64,000 nucleotides of DNA. Origin: Streptomyces sp. NBC_00224 (GTDB lineage: Bacteria > Actinomycetota > Actinomycetes > Streptomycetales > Streptomycetaceae). Below the pieces are notes generated by a model. That model had not been told where the DNA came from. It saw only the letters and a list, made by a program, of their open reading frames with translations, and made no database searches. Numbering within the stretch: the stretch's first letter is position 1; each line of letters starts with the position of its first letter. The translations under genes were made by a program, and so were the position numbers. The stretch is from the NCBI RefSeq assembly GCF_041435195.1, contig NZ_CP108106.1, forward strand, positions 620,001 through 684,000, written 5' to 3'. Positions 1 to 8,989 of this stretch are shown here, one piece after another.

Positions 1-20
1 TCGTTTTCATTGTCATCTGA

Positions 21-1559
21 ATGCCTGTCGACTCTCTGAATGCGAGACCCGTGACTCCCGCTGCACGCCACCGGGCCGTTCTGTCCGCCCTCGCGGCCAC
101 CATCGCCGCCCTGGCCCCGGCCACCCCTGTCCAAGCCACCACCACCCCGGCACCATCCCCGCGTTTCGGTCCCTGCCCGGAGTCCGTACCGGCCCCGGCC
201 TCTCCCGCGCAGGTGGAGTGCGGATCGCTGAGCGTCCCGCTCGACTGGGAACGCCCGGACGGCGAGCACATCCGCATCGCCGTCTCGCGCGTACGCGCGT
301 CCGGACCGCCCGAGGAGCGGCGCGGCATTCTGCTGGTGAACCCGGGCGGACCCGGCGGGCCGGGGTTGGCCTACGCCGTCACCAAACGGGCCAAGCTGCC
401 CGAGAGCGTGCGCCGCGCATACGACGTCATCGGCTTCGACCCACGCGGCACCGGGCAGAGCGCGCCCGCGGACTGCGGCCCGATGGGCGGACTCTTCGAC
501 CGCCCCGGACCCGAGCCCGTACCGTCGGGCCGCGCCGCGGAAAAGGCGCACCTCGACTCGTTGAGGCGTATGGCGGACGACTGCGCGGCCGGCGTCGGCG
601 ACGCGCTGGTGCATCTGTCGACCACTCAGACCGCCCGGGACATGGACGCCATACGCTCCACACTCGGCGAACGGCGGATCGGCTTCCTGGGCATCTCCTA
701 CGGCAGCTACCTCGGCGCCGCCTATGCCGCCCTGTTCCCGCAGCATGTCGGCCGTATGGTGCTCGACAGCGTCGTCGGCCCCTGGCAGTGGTACGACTTC
801 GACCTGCGGCAGAGCCGGGCATTGCTGCGCCAGCGCGATGTGTTCTTCACCTGGGTCGCCCGGCACGAACAACGCTTCGGCCTCGGCGGCAGCGCCGGTC
901 AGGTCCGTTCCGCCTACATGCGGGCGCGTCAGGAACTCGCCGCCCGCCCCGTGGACGGCATCGGTCCTGCCGAGTTCGACCGTGCCGTGTACCGATCGCT
1001 CGGCCGCACGGAACGCTGGGAGGACCTCGCGGCGGGCATCCATGCCTACCTGCACGACGGCAGCACCGAACTCCTGCGCCCCGCCGCCCCCTTCGACGGC
1101 GCCGCGTCACGTACCTATGAGTCCGCGAACCGCGTCGTGAAGTGCGCTGACGGGCCCGGCCCGACGCCGGGCCGCGTCACGGCCGACCTCCGGCGCCTGC
1201 GGCGTCTCGACCCGCACCCGATCGTCACAGGAATCGAAGCCTCGGCTTGCTCGTACTGGCACCACATACCCACCCAGAACACCCGGCTCGGCGGCCCCGA
1301 GGTGCCCCCGGTGCTGCTGATCGCCTCCGAACACGACCCCGTCACACCCGTCGAGGGCGCCCGGCAACTTCGGAAGCGGCTGCCCGGCTCGCGCCTGGTC
1401 ACGCTCTACGACGACTACTCGCACGGCGTCTTCGCCAGCCGGGGCAACGCGTGCGTGGACGGCACCGCCGCCGCGTATCTGATCGACGGGACCGTCCCGT
1501 CGACGGATGTGCACTGCGCGGGCCCCGGCCTTCCGGCGCTTCGGGTCCCCAGCGAATGA
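21..1559 (+). CDS. Secreted alpha/beta hydrolase, tripeptidyl-aminopeptidase type (S33, TAP-like C-terminus)
   Basis: Predicted exported serine peptidase/hydrolase of 512 aa. The N-terminus has a basic start and an Ala-rich hydrophobic segment ending near residue 40, as in a Sec signal peptide. The mature part begins with a C-E-S-V...V-E-C-G-S-L-V-P-L-D-W segment typical of Streptomyces SlpD/SlpE and Tap-like enzymes. The oxyanion loop is NPGGPGGPG (about residue 107) and the nucleophile elbow is GISYGSYLG (about residue 224, Ser). The late Asp (ASEHDPVTP) and His (YSHG) fit the catalytic triad, and the C-terminal TAP-like domain is present. Family members remove N-terminal tripeptides from extracellular proteins; the actual substrate here is not known. 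The GNAT gene follows 25 bp downstream on the same strand, so they may be co-transcribed. No strong Shine-Dalgarno is visible in the 20 bases available upstream. Confidence 0.88.
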   Translation: MPVDSLNARPVTPAARHRAVLSALAATIAALAPATPVQATTTPAPSPRFGPCPESVPAPASPAQVECGSLSVPLDWERPDGEHIRIAVSRVRASGPPEERRGILLVNPGGPGGPGLAYAVTKRAKLPESVRRAYDVIGFDPRGTGQSAPADCGPMGGLFDRPGPEPVPSGRAAEKAHLDSLRRMADDCAAGVGDALVHLSTTQTARDMDAIRSTLGERRIGFLGISYGSYLGAAYAALFPQHVGRMVLDSVVGPWQWYDFDLRQSRALLRQRDVFFTWVARHEQRFGLGGSAGQVRSAYMRARQELAARPVDGIGPAEFDRAVYRSLGRTERWEDLAAGIHAYLHDGSTELLRPAAPFDGAASRTYESANRVVKCADGPGPTPGRVTADLRRLRRLDPHPIVTGIEASACSYWHHIPTQNTRLGGPEVPPVLLIASEHDPVTPVEGARQLRKRLPGSRLVTLYDDYSHGVFASRGNACVDGTAAAYLIDGTVPSTDVHCAGPGLPALRVPSE

Positions 1560-1584
1560 GTTCTCAGCGAAAAGGAGTTACCCG

Positions 1585-2148
1585 ATGACCGATGCCCCGC
1601 AGGACGCCCCGCACCCCTCGTACACCGTGCGCCCCGCCACAGTGGCCGACGCGGAGGGAGCGCGCCGCGTGATGCTCGACACCTTCTACCGGGAGTTCGG
1701 CTACGGCTACGTACCCCAATGGCACCGCGACGTCGTCGACATCGCGGGCACCTACCTGGACGACCCCCGGCATCTGCTACTGGTGGCGGTGCACGGCGGC
1801 GAGGTGGTGGCCACGACCGGCGTGCGATCGGTCGGCCCGGTCCATCCGCCGCACCCGCGCCGGCTGGCGGAGCGCTACCCGCCGGGCACGACCGCGCAGC
1901 TGGTCCGGGTCTACGTCAAGGCCGAGCACCGGCGCCACGGCCTGGCACGGACCCTGGTGCGCAGAGCATGCCACTTCGCCGCCACCACCCCGGGCTACGA
2001 GAGCATTTACCTGCACACCAACGTCCACGTGGAGGGCGCCGAAGCGTTCTGGCGAAGCATGGCCAAGGAGGCGTTCGACGCCCGGACGACCGGTGAGCAC
2101 GGTCCCGGTGTCGGCACGGTGCACTTCGAGATCCCGATGCCTCGGTGA
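1585..2148 (+). CDS. GNAT family N-acetyltransferase
   Basis: A 187-aa protein with a GNAT fold: an N-terminal Y-T-V-R-P-A-T-V-A-D-A-E strand/helix and a central acetyl-CoA loop around AQLVRVYVKAEHRRHGLARTL (R-x-x-G/A type, about residues 110-130). The C-terminal part reads Y-L-H-T-N, then V-E-G-A-E-A-F-W-R-S-M. GNAT enzymes transfer acetyl from acetyl-CoA to an amine; the acceptor cannot be read from sequence. The start at ATG 1585 was chosen because AAAGGAG lies at 1571-1577 with good spacing; the reading frame extends further upstream but would overlap the preceding gene. Confidence 0.85.
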   Translation: MTDAPQDAPHPSYTVRPATVADAEGARRVMLDTFYREFGYGYVPQWHRDVVDIAGTYLDDPRHLLLVAVHGGEVVATTGVRSVGPVHPPHPRRLAERYPPGTTAQLVRVYVKAEHRRHGLARTLVRRACHFAATTPGYESIYLHTNVHVEGAEAFWRSMAKEAFDARTTGEHGPGVGTVHFEIPMPR

Positions 2149-2229
2149 CGCAAAGCCAGCCCGAATTGGGCCGCAGCGGCTGGCCAAGGCGTACGAGCGC
2201 GGAATGCTGCGCCCCGCAGGCTGACGGGC

Positions 2230-2378
2230 ATGATCGAACGACTGCCCGTCACCGTCCTGTCCGGCTTCCTCGGAGCGAGCAAGACCACGCTGCTCAACCA
2301 CGTGCCGAGCAACCGCGAGGGAATGCGCGTCGCGCTCATCGTCAAACGACATAAGCGAGATCAACATCGACGCCGCGC
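2230..2378 (+). pseudogene. N-terminal stump of a CobW/COG0523-type GTPase
   Basis: The first 37 codons read [20 protein letters not shown] and then [11 protein letters not shown], the classic start of CobW-like metal-chaperone GTPases. A +1 shift just after 2342 restores the expected [11 protein letters not shown], after which homology stops. The P-loop has Ser where the family has Gly (GASKTT for GAGKTT). In intact proteins this domain binds GTP and delivers metal to a target. Here about 50 residues of a roughly 350-residue family remain, with one frameshift and a P-loop substitution, so it is a dead fragment. Confidence 0.75.
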
Positions 2379-2700
2379 CAGTAATCCAGCCGTGCTTCGG
2401 TATTTCGGCTGGTCAGTGTTGGTTGGGTGTGCACCGTCGGAGTCGGAGTGGTCGGTGTTCTGACTCTGCTGGTTTTGTTCACGAGATCCGGGATCCGACA
2501 GCGGTTGTTCAGTTCTCGGGAAGGCACTCTTTCGGGCCGAGGTCGATGTTCATGAGGGCCGACAGCACCCGGCAGGCGGCAGCGTCGCTGGGCAGAGGTG
2601 GGCGTTCCTCGACAACTGTGGACCCTTTGTCGGCGGAATGGGCAAGTGGCCCGACCCGGGCGGGGCCGCCGCACCCCCGTGGCGGCGGCCCGGTCCCGGC
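2379..2700. other. Intergenic region without a clear gene
   Basis: No reading frame with convincing codon bias or a recognised domain. On the minus strand, around 2520-2570, a short stretch reads S-A-L-M-N-I-D-L-G-P-K-E-C before a stop. It looks like the tail of a lost gene, but I cannot assign it. Confidence 0.4.
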
Positions 2701-3462
2701 TCAGCGCAGCCGAGTTGCGGCGTACGTCTCGATGGCGTCCCGCTGGTACGCGGCCAGGCCCGGCGCGATCGACTCGTACACCGCGCGCCAGTGCTCGTTC
2801 TCCACGCAGCAACGCCCGATCGCGCGGTACTCCTCGGCGGTGGCTGCCCGGCTCTGGGCCAACGTCCGGTACTGGGTGTCGATCTCGACCTGCACCTCGT
2901 CGGCGTCAGCGGGCAGGCCGGTGGCCATCAGCTCCGCCAGCCGGATCATCTGCGCCGTGCGCTCGCGCTCGTCGGCCTCGATCTCGGCCCTGCTCAACGC
3001 CGCGGTATGCCGCTCGACGGCCCCGACCAGCTCCGGGAAACCGCGCAGGACCTTCATGCACTGGGCGGGCCGGATGCCCTCGAACAGGTTCTCCGGCCGG
3101 CTGATACTGATCATGTCTGTGCCGTCCTTCCTGGACTGCTCCAGTTCGGTGATCGTGCGGGCGACGGTGCCGGCCAGGGCATCGAGGCGGTCGCGCTCGG
3201 CGAGCAGCCGACGGTAATGGCCCCGCAGAGCCTCCACCTCGTCGACCTGCGCGGCCAGGATCCGGCCGATCTCAGGCAGTCCCAGGCCCAGCGCCCGCAG
3301 CACGAGAACCTGCTGCAGCCGCAGCAGTTGGCGCTCCTCGTAGTAACGGTGGCCGTTGGCCCCGATCCAGGCCGGCGGCAGCAGGTCGATTTCGTCGTAG
3401 TGCCGCAGTGTCCGGGCCGTCACACCCGACATCCGGGCGACCTCCGCGATCGGCCAGGCCAT
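2701..3462 (-). CDS. MerR family transcriptional regulator with TipAS-like C-terminal domain
   Basis: A 253-aa regulator. Residues 1-70 form a MerR winged helix: W-P-I-A-E-V-A-R-M-S-G-V-T-A-R-T-L-R-H-Y-D, then G-H-R-Y-Y-E. A long dimerisation helix follows (about 75-125). The C-terminal half (about 130-250) has the all-helical TipAS-type antibiotic-sensor arrangement, including R-C-C-V-E-N-E-H-W and A-P-G-L-A-A-Y-Q-R-D-A-I. In TipA this domain captures thiopeptides through a cysteine; whether either Cys here does so is inference. I chose the ATG at 3462 (M-A-W-P-I-A-E-V) as the start because it sits directly before the conserved HTH; a frame-open ATG at 3477 adds five residues. Confidence 0.88.
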   Translation of the reverse strand: MAWPIAEVARMSGVTARTLRHYDEIDLLPPAWIGANGHRYYEERQLLRLQQVLVLRALGLGLPEIGRILAAQVDEVEALRGHYRRLLAERDRLDALAGTVARTITELEQSRKDGTDMISISRPENLFEGIRPAQCMKVLRGFPELVGAVERHTAALSRAEIEADERERTAQMIRLAELMATGLPADADEVQVEIDTQYRTLAQSRAATAEEYRAIGRCCVENEHWRAVYESIAPGLAAYQRDAIETYAATRLR

Positions 3463-3597
3463 CGCCGCCTCCCTCACACCTGCTTCACCGGGCCGGAATC
3501 TCCGGCCCTGCTCAGAACGGTAGAGGCTTCCGCTACGGCAGGTTCAAGCCCAACTCTCAGCTTCTTACGCGCCGATCGGCAGCCGCACGGACGGTGA

Positions 3598-3720
3598 TCA
3601 CGACCGGCCTGCCCTGTATCGACCACGTAGCGCAGGGCGTCCACGATCTCGCGGCGCGGGTGGGCCTCGGGCCTGCCGCCTGTCGGGGTTCGGCAGGCCG
3701 GCACCGATGATCGCGCCGAA
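3598..3720 (-). pseudogene. Stump of an IS5-type transposase N-terminus
   Basis: Read on the minus strand, two overlapping frames give L-P-N-P-D followed by GGRPEAHPRREIVDALRYVVDTG. This is the conserved N-terminal segment of Streptomyces IS5-group transposases (usual form: GRPxxHPRRxIxDAIxYVxxTG). A frameshift separates the two pieces, and homology ends abruptly near 3600. No terminal inverted repeats are visible. It is a dead insertion-sequence remnant. Confidence 0.65.
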
Positions 3721-4084
3721 GCACGGCACACCACGGGAGGGGAAAGATCGTACGGCCGCACACCGCACCCGCCGCGATCCCAACTGGGGCACCACTGTCC
3801 GCGACAGCGCCTGGAACTGACCCAGCACCACACACCCCGGGCACGGGTCTCCTCGTCCACGCAGTGGAGACAGGGACCCGGCCCGCGGACTGCGCCAGGC
3901 CACACCGGCCCCCACTCCGCCTTCGGGTGCCCGCCGTGCCCTGGGCGGACGGCTCGCGCCCAGGACACGACGCCAACGTGGCGGCAGCGGCAAACCCCAC
4001 GACCACCCCAGGCCGGACCACCAAACCGATCCCCGCCGCGCGGAAGTCCTGGGTACCGCCACCGCTGGCTGGGGCTGGGGTGGG
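3721..4084. other. Intergenic region, no supported gene
   Basis: Several frames stay open because of high GC, but none shows a start with a ribosome binding site or a recognisable motif. It lies downstream of the small secreted protein gene on the minus strand and next to the transposase stump, so it may be further IS debris. Confidence 0.4.
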
Positions 4085-4444
4085 TCAGCTCGGCCAGTAG
4101 ATCCAGCCGGAGCAGCCCGTGTGGTCCTCGCAGACGCGGAACTGCTTGATCTGGGAGGAGTAGGTGGCCCACGGGCCCCAGTCGCCGTGGGCACCGTTGC
4201 CGTCCCACTGCGAGACGTGGGCGCCGTTGGCCAGGTAGGCGTCCGCGTACACGCCGTTGCCGTCCGACTCGCCGTCATAGGCGCGCATGGAGTAGGCGGT
4301 GGCCTGGGCGCTGTCCGAACCGTGGGTGGCGGTCACGGTCGCCGAGGCCGAGGTGGCCGTGGCGATGGCGAGCAAAGCCGCACCGCCCAGGACCGTCGTA
4401 ACCCTGAGCGTCGCCTTGGGCGACAGCTTCATGCGGTTGAACAC
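4085..4444 (-). CDS. Small secreted protein of unknown function
   Basis: A 119-aa protein starting at GTG 4444, preceded by AAGGAGG five bases upstream. The N-terminus (M-F-N-R-M-K-L-S-P-K followed by a hydrophobic Val/Leu/Ala run) ends in an A-S-A-T cleavage site near residue 35, so it is probably exported by Sec. The mature part of about 85 residues is rich in Gly, Trp, Asp and Tyr, with two cysteines (V-C-E-D-H-T-G-C-S-G-W) close to the end that could form a small disulfide loop. I do not recognise the family. It is divergent from the nSTAND-WD40 gene, and a long imperfect palindrome lies between them. Confidence 0.7.
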   Translation of the reverse strand: MFNRMKLSPKATLRVTTVLGGAALLAIATATSASATVTATHGSDSAQATAYSMRAYDGESDGNGVYADAYLANGAHVSQWDGNGAHGDWGPWATYSSQIKQFRVCEDHTGCSGWIYWPS

Positions 4445-4604
4445 AGATTCCTCCTTGAGGGATCGCCCGAATCACGTACCCGTGTTTCGGGGCCGTGGCT
4501 GCGCCGGCATCCGCGCGCAGCCGCACATCGGACACGCCGCACCGGATGGCACGACGGCCCACACAGCGCCGACGGTGGCGCCGGTCACCGAGTCCAGCAG
4601 CCCC

Positions 4605-4645
4605 GGGATTGTTCGGCACCCCGCTCCCGCCAGCACGAACAACCC
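4605..4645. promoter_or_regulatory. Imperfect palindrome, GGGATTGTTCG ... CGAACAACCC
   Basis: GGGATTGTTCG at 4605-4615 faces CGAACAACCC at 4636-4645. The arms match except for one missing T. It lies between the divergent small secreted protein gene and the nSTAND-WD40 gene. A closely similar perfect version occurs at 17926-17965, upstream of another small secreted protein gene. The match suggests a shared regulator-binding site. Confidence 0.45.
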
Positions 4646-4769
4646 TTTTCTGGCGGGGACGCGTCGTGCGGGGGTGGCCGGGGGGTGCCTTGCCGGTCCG
4701 GGCCGGCCGTCTCTAGCGTGGGTGCGCTTGATCACGCACAGGAGCCGATCAGTTGCACAGGGGGATGCG

Positions 4770-7700
4770 ATGGCACGGCCCGAAAAACCCTTGGACCCGG
4801 ACGCGGGTCCCGTCGCGCACTTCGCCGACACGCTGCGCCGGCTGCGCCACGACGCCCGGCTGTCCTACCGGGCGATGGCGCAGAAGACCGGCTACTCCCT
4901 CTCCTCTCTCTCGCAGACCGCCGCCGGCAGGAAGCTCCCCTCCCTGGCCATCACCCTCGCCTATGTAGAGGCCTGCGGTGGGGACCGCGCCGCATGGGAG
5001 GAGCGCTGGCATCGGGCCGAGCAGGCGGTCCGGCACGCGACCGCTGCCGCCCGCACCGAGCAGGAGGACGGTCCTGCTCCATACCGGGGGTTGGCCCGCT
5101 ACGAGTCGGCGGACAGCGCCCTGTTCTACGGCCGCAGCGTGCTCACCGACCAGCTGGTTGCCCTGGTGGCCCGCCAGCGGGTGAGCGTGGTCGTCGGGCC
5201 GTCCGGCAGCGGCAAATCCTCCCTGCTGCGCGCCGGCCTCATCCCCCGCCTCCAGGACCCCGATCCCACCACCGGCGAGTTACGCATCGCCGCCCTGCGG
5301 ATCTGCACACCAGGCCCCCGCCCGATGAGCGAACACGAAAGGCTCTTCACCCCTCGCGACACCGAAGCGGCCAAGGAAGCCGACGGCGACACCTTGGTGA
5401 TCGTCGATCAGTTCGAGGAGGTCTTCACTCTCTGCACCGAGGCGGACGAGCGCGACACGTTCCTCGATCTGGTCCTGGCCGCCCGGGATCCCGGCAGCCG
5501 CCTGCGCGTGGTGCTGGGCGTGCGCGCCGACTTCTACACCCACTGTCTACGCCACCCCCACCTCGCCCAGATCCTGCGCGAGGCGGACCTGCCCGTCGGC
5601 CCGATGAGCCCGGGCGAGATGCGCGAGGCGATCACCAAGCCCGCCGCCACCCACGGCGCCATCGTGGAACGCGTCCTCACCTCACGGTTGATCGAGGCTG
5701 TCTCCGCCGAACCGGGCGCCCTGCCGCTGATGTCGCATGCCCTGCTGGAGACCTGGCGCCACCGCACCGGCCGCGCCCTCACCCTGGAGGCTTATGAAGC
5801 GGCCGGCGGTCTCGACGGCGCCGTCGCCGCCACCGCCGAAACCCTCTACACCTCCCTCGACGACCACCAAGCCGCCCTGGTACGCCAGATCCTGCTCCGG
5901 CTGATCACCCCCGGCGACGGCACCCCCGACACCCGCCGCCCCATCCCCCGCAGCGAAGCCGAGACCGACCGCCCCGGCAAGACCACCACCGTCCTTGAGC
6001 AACTGGCCCGCGCCCGCCTGGTCACCCTCGACGACAACCAGGTCGACCTCGCCCACGAAGCCCTCATCACCGCCTGGCCCCGGCTGGCCGGATGGATCGA
6101 CGAGGACCGCGACCGGCTCCGCCTGCACCGCCGGCTCACCGACGCCACCCACACCTGGCAGCAGCACGACCGCGACCGCGGAGCGCTGCTGCGGGGCGGT
6201 CGGCTGGAAGCCGTGTGGAACGCGTTCGGCGCAGACGGTGGTGCGGCGGAGCTGACTTCTCTGGAGCGGGAGTTCCTCACCGCGAGCCGGGCGGCGGCGA
6301 CCCGGGAACGCAGACTCCGGCAGACGGCCGTGGCGATACTGGCGGTGCTGGTGGTGTTGGCGTTGGTGGCGGCCGGGCTCGCCTGGGGGCAGCGCAAGGA
6401 CGCCCTGGCCGCCCAGCGGCAGGCCCAGTCCCGCCAGCTCGCGCTCCAGTCCGACGCCTTGCTGGCGACGAATCCCGACGTGGCCGCGCTGCTCGCGGTG
6501 GCGGCCTACCGTCTCAGCCCCACCGACGAGGCCACGGTCAGCCTGCACGCGGCCGCCGCCCTGCCCCTCAAGCACCGCATGGTGCTCGGTGGCGCAAGCA
6601 CCAGGGCGCTCTCCCTGGCCTTCTCGCCGGACCGCAAGACGGTGGCCGTGGGCGGCATCGACGGAATGGTGCGGCTGTGGGACACCACCACGGGCCGCTC
6701 CCACCCCCTGACCAAGCCACAAAGAGGCGCCTACGACGTGAACGTCGTGATGTTCAGCGCCGACAGCCGCACACTGGCTGTCGCCAGCGGCAGAACGGTG
6801 CGGCTGTGGGACACGGCGTCCGGCCGCATCCGCAGCGAAACCAGCGGCGACAGCCGCATGCACAGCGAGACCAGTAGTGGGTTTTCCCGAACGGAGGGTG
6901 TGGCGTTCGCCCGTGACAGGCACTCGCTGGTCCTCTCCGACAGCAGAGGCGCAGTGCGGCAGTGGGATCCGGCCGACGACAGCGTACGCACCCTGCTGGC
7001 CGCCACGCCGGATCCGGCCGCCACGGCGCTCAGCCCGGACGGCAACACCATTGCCGTGGGCAGCGAGGCCGGAACGGTGCGGCTGCGGGAGGTCGCCTCG
7101 GGCCGGACCAGACAGACCCTGAACGGCTCACCCGGCGCGGTGTCCACGCTGGGGGTCAGCCCCGACGGGCGCACCATCGCGGTCCGGTACGCCAACGGCA
7201 GTGTCCGGCTGTGGGAACCGGACAGCGGCCGGGTCCACGACCTCGCGGAGCTTCCCGCCACCGTGCGGCATCTTGCCTTCAGCGCGGACGGCCGCACACT
7301 GGCCGGCAGCACCCTGGGGCGCACGGTCGTCAATGACGAGGGATGGACGGTGGGGGTGGCAAGCGGCCGTGATGCGCCGGGGGTGTGGGATGTCGCCTCG
7401 GGGCGACGGGTGGCCACCCTCACCGGGCACACCAGCGAACCCGAAGCCCTGGCGGTCAGCCCCGACGGGCACACCATCGCCACCTCCAGCAGCGACGGCA
7501 CCGTCCGCCTGTGGGACGTCACCCATAGCCAGCACACCTACACCCTGCTCACCAACAGCCTTGAGTCCGTGTATGCCCTCGCCTTGAGCCCGGACGGCCA
7601 GACCCTGGCCACCGCCGACACGTCAATACGCCTGTGGGACACCGCCGGCGGACACCTGCGCCGCACACTGACTCCCGCCCGAAGGCTGCGCACAGCAGCC

Positions 7701-8648
7701 TTCGCCTTCGGCCCGGACGGCCGGACCCTGATCGCGTCCACCCGTGACGCCGTCCAGCTCTGGGACGTGGCATCCGGCGCGGTCCGCGCCACGGTAAGAG
7801 AGGCCGGCGACCTTCCTGGAGGACTAGCCGTCAGTCCCGATGGCCGCCTACTGGCCATCAACGGCGACAACCCGAAAGTGCACCTGTGGGACACCACAAC
7901 CGGACGCCGGCACTCAACCCTGGCGAGAGAAGGCACACGCGTGCCGGTCATGGCGCTCAGCGCCGACGGCCGCACCCTGGCCACTGCGGACCGGAAACAG
8001 ACAGACCTGTGGGACACCGCGACCGGACAGCGTCGCGCCACGCTCACCGACGCCACCGGTACAACGGACGACCTGGCCTTCAGCCTCGACGGCCACACCC
8101 TCGCCACCCGGGACGGTAGATCCGTACGCCTGCGAGATGCAACCACCGGCCGCATCCGCGCCACCCTGCCCCCGTTCAAGGATCTGGCCAGGGACCTGGT
8201 CTTCAGCCCCGACAGCCGCACCCTGGCCACCCGCTACGACAACGGCGTGCGCCTGTGGGACACCGCCACCGGCCGCAGCCGCGGCGTTCTGACCGGACGC
8301 AGCGACCGGCTTGAGCACATAGCGTTCAGCCCGGACAGCCGAACCCTGGCCACCGCCAGTGACGACGGCACCGTCCGCTTGTGGGACGTACCCACCGGAC
8401 TCGCCTACGCCACCCTCACCGGCCACACCCGCGCCGTGACCCACGTCCTGTTCGGCAACGACGGACACACCCTGTTCACCGCCGGCAACGACCGCACGGT
8501 ACGCCAATGGGGCATCCAGCCACTCAGCCCGCACACCGCCATCCGCACCATCTGCACCGCCCTCGGCCGCGACCTCACCCAAGCCGAACAGACCGCTTAC
8601 ACCAACAGCCGGCCTGTCCCCGCCCACTGCTCCCCCACCTCCTCATGA
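4770..8648 (+). CDS. XRE-type HTH - nSTAND1 NTPase - TM - WD40 repeat protein
   Basis: A 1292-aa multidomain protein. Residues about 10-70 form an XRE-like helix-turn-helix (Y-R-A-M-A-Q-K-T-G-Y-S-L-S-S-L-S). Next comes PYRGLARYESADSALFYGR, the standard lead-in to an nSTAND1 P-loop ATPase; Walker A GPSGSGKS starts at residue 143 and Walker B LVIVDQFEEVF lies near 208. A winged-helix/TPR-like stretch ends at about 500, followed by one hydrophobic membrane segment (I-L-A-V-L-V-V-L-A-L-V-A-A-G-L-A, about 521-538). The rest (about 610-1250) holds 15 recognisable WD repeat ends such as VRLWD and VRQWG, enough for two seven-blade propellers. STAND NTPases are switch/scaffold proteins, and this architecture is common in Streptomyces with unknown signals. 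It is a single, apparently stand-alone gene; the start at 4770 has a purine-rich AGGGGGA just upstream. Confidence 0.88.
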   Translation: MARPEKPLDPDAGPVAHFADTLRRLRHDARLSYRAMAQKTGYSLSSLSQTAAGRKLPSLAITLAYVEACGGDRAAWEERWHRAEQAVRHATAAARTEQEDGPAPYRGLARYESADSALFYGRSVLTDQLVALVARQRVSVVVGPSGSGKSSLLRAGLIPRLQDPDPTTGELRIAALRICTPGPRPMSEHERLFTPRDTEAAKEADGDTLVIVDQFEEVFTLCTEADERDTFLDLVLAARDPGSRLRVVLGVRADFYTHCLRHPHLAQILREADLPVGPMSPGEMREAITKPAATHGAIVERVLTSRLIEAVSAEPGALPLMSHALLETWRHRTGRALTLEAYEAAGGLDGAVAATAETLYTSLDDHQAALVRQILLRLITPGDGTPDTRRPIPRSEAETDRPGKTTTVLEQLARARLVTLDDNQVDLAHEALITAWPRLAGWIDEDRDRLRLHRRLTDATHTWQQHDRDRGALLRGGRLEAVWNAFGADGGAAELTSLEREFLTASRAAATRERRLRQTAVAILAVLVVLALVAAGLAWGQRKDALAAQRQAQSRQLALQSDALLATNPDVAALLAVAAYRLSPTDEATVSLHAAAALPLKHRMVLGGASTRALSLAFSPDRKTVAVGGIDGMVRLWDTTTGRSHPLTKPQRGAYDVNVVMFSADSRTLAVASGRTVRLWDTASGRIRSETSGDSRMHSETSSGFSRTEGVAFARDRHSLVLSDSRGAVRQWDPADDSVRTLLAATPDPAATALSPDGNTIAVGSEAGTVRLREVASGRTRQTLNGSPGAVSTLGVSPDGRTIAVRYANGSVRLWEPDSGRVHDLAELPATVRHLAFSADGRTLAGSTLGRTVVNDEGWTVGVASGRDAPGVWDVASGRRVATLTGHTSEPEALAVSPDGHTIATSSSDGTVRLWDVTHSQHTYTLLTNSLESVYALALSPDGQTLATADTSIRLWDTAGGHLRRTLTPARRLRTAAFAFGPDGRTLIASTRDAVQLWDVASGAVRATVREAGDLPGGLAVSPDGRLLAINGDNPKVHLWDTTTGRRHSTLAREGTRVPVMALSADGRTLATADRKQTDLWDTATGQRRATLTDATGTTDDLAFSLDGHTLATRDGRSVRLRDATTGRIRATLPPFKDLARDLVFSPDSRTLATRYDNGVRLWDTATGRSRGVLTGRSDRLEHIAFSPDSRTLATASDDGTVRLWDVPTGLAYATLTGHTRAVTHVLFGNDGHTLFTAGNDRTVRQWGIQPLSPHTAIRTICTALGRDLTQAEQTAYTNSRPVPAHCSPTSS

Positions 8649-8989
8649 GGTTGTCAGAAGCCGGTTGTCGGGCCCGGCAACACCGGGGCCGCCCGCGCCA
8701 CCTCCACCCAACGCAGCCACACCAACACCCCTGGATGACCTACAAAAACCACGAAAGTCGAGTCCCGTACAACCCTGAGCTCAGATCAGGTGTCGAAGAG
8801 GTCGGTGCGCACCGAAGCACGTACCGCCCGGCTTCGTTCCCGTGGGCCTTCAGTCGCGGGGCATAGAGCCCTCATCCCAGGATATTTCATCGCAAAGGGC
8901 GTACAACCGTCCAGTCTTCTCAGAGGTCTTGGTGGGTGTCGCATTCTCCGCCGCACCCGCACGTCCTTCTCCGAGGAGGCCCCCGCCCC
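8649..8989. other. Intergenic region upstream of the FG-GAP protein gene
   Basis: No gene or clear terminator seen. The last 20 bases hold the ribosome binding site of the next gene (GAGGAGG at 8973-8979). Confidence 0.4.

Noticed and set aside
218..1120. 300-codon Arg-rich frame within the first hydrolase gene
   Set aside because: An alternate-frame shadow with extreme Arg content and no motif.
6600..8515. Periodic repeats that could be mistaken for a CRISPR or satellite array
   Set aside because: They are in frame and encode degenerate WD40 units; the repeats are not identical in DNA and lack unique spacers.
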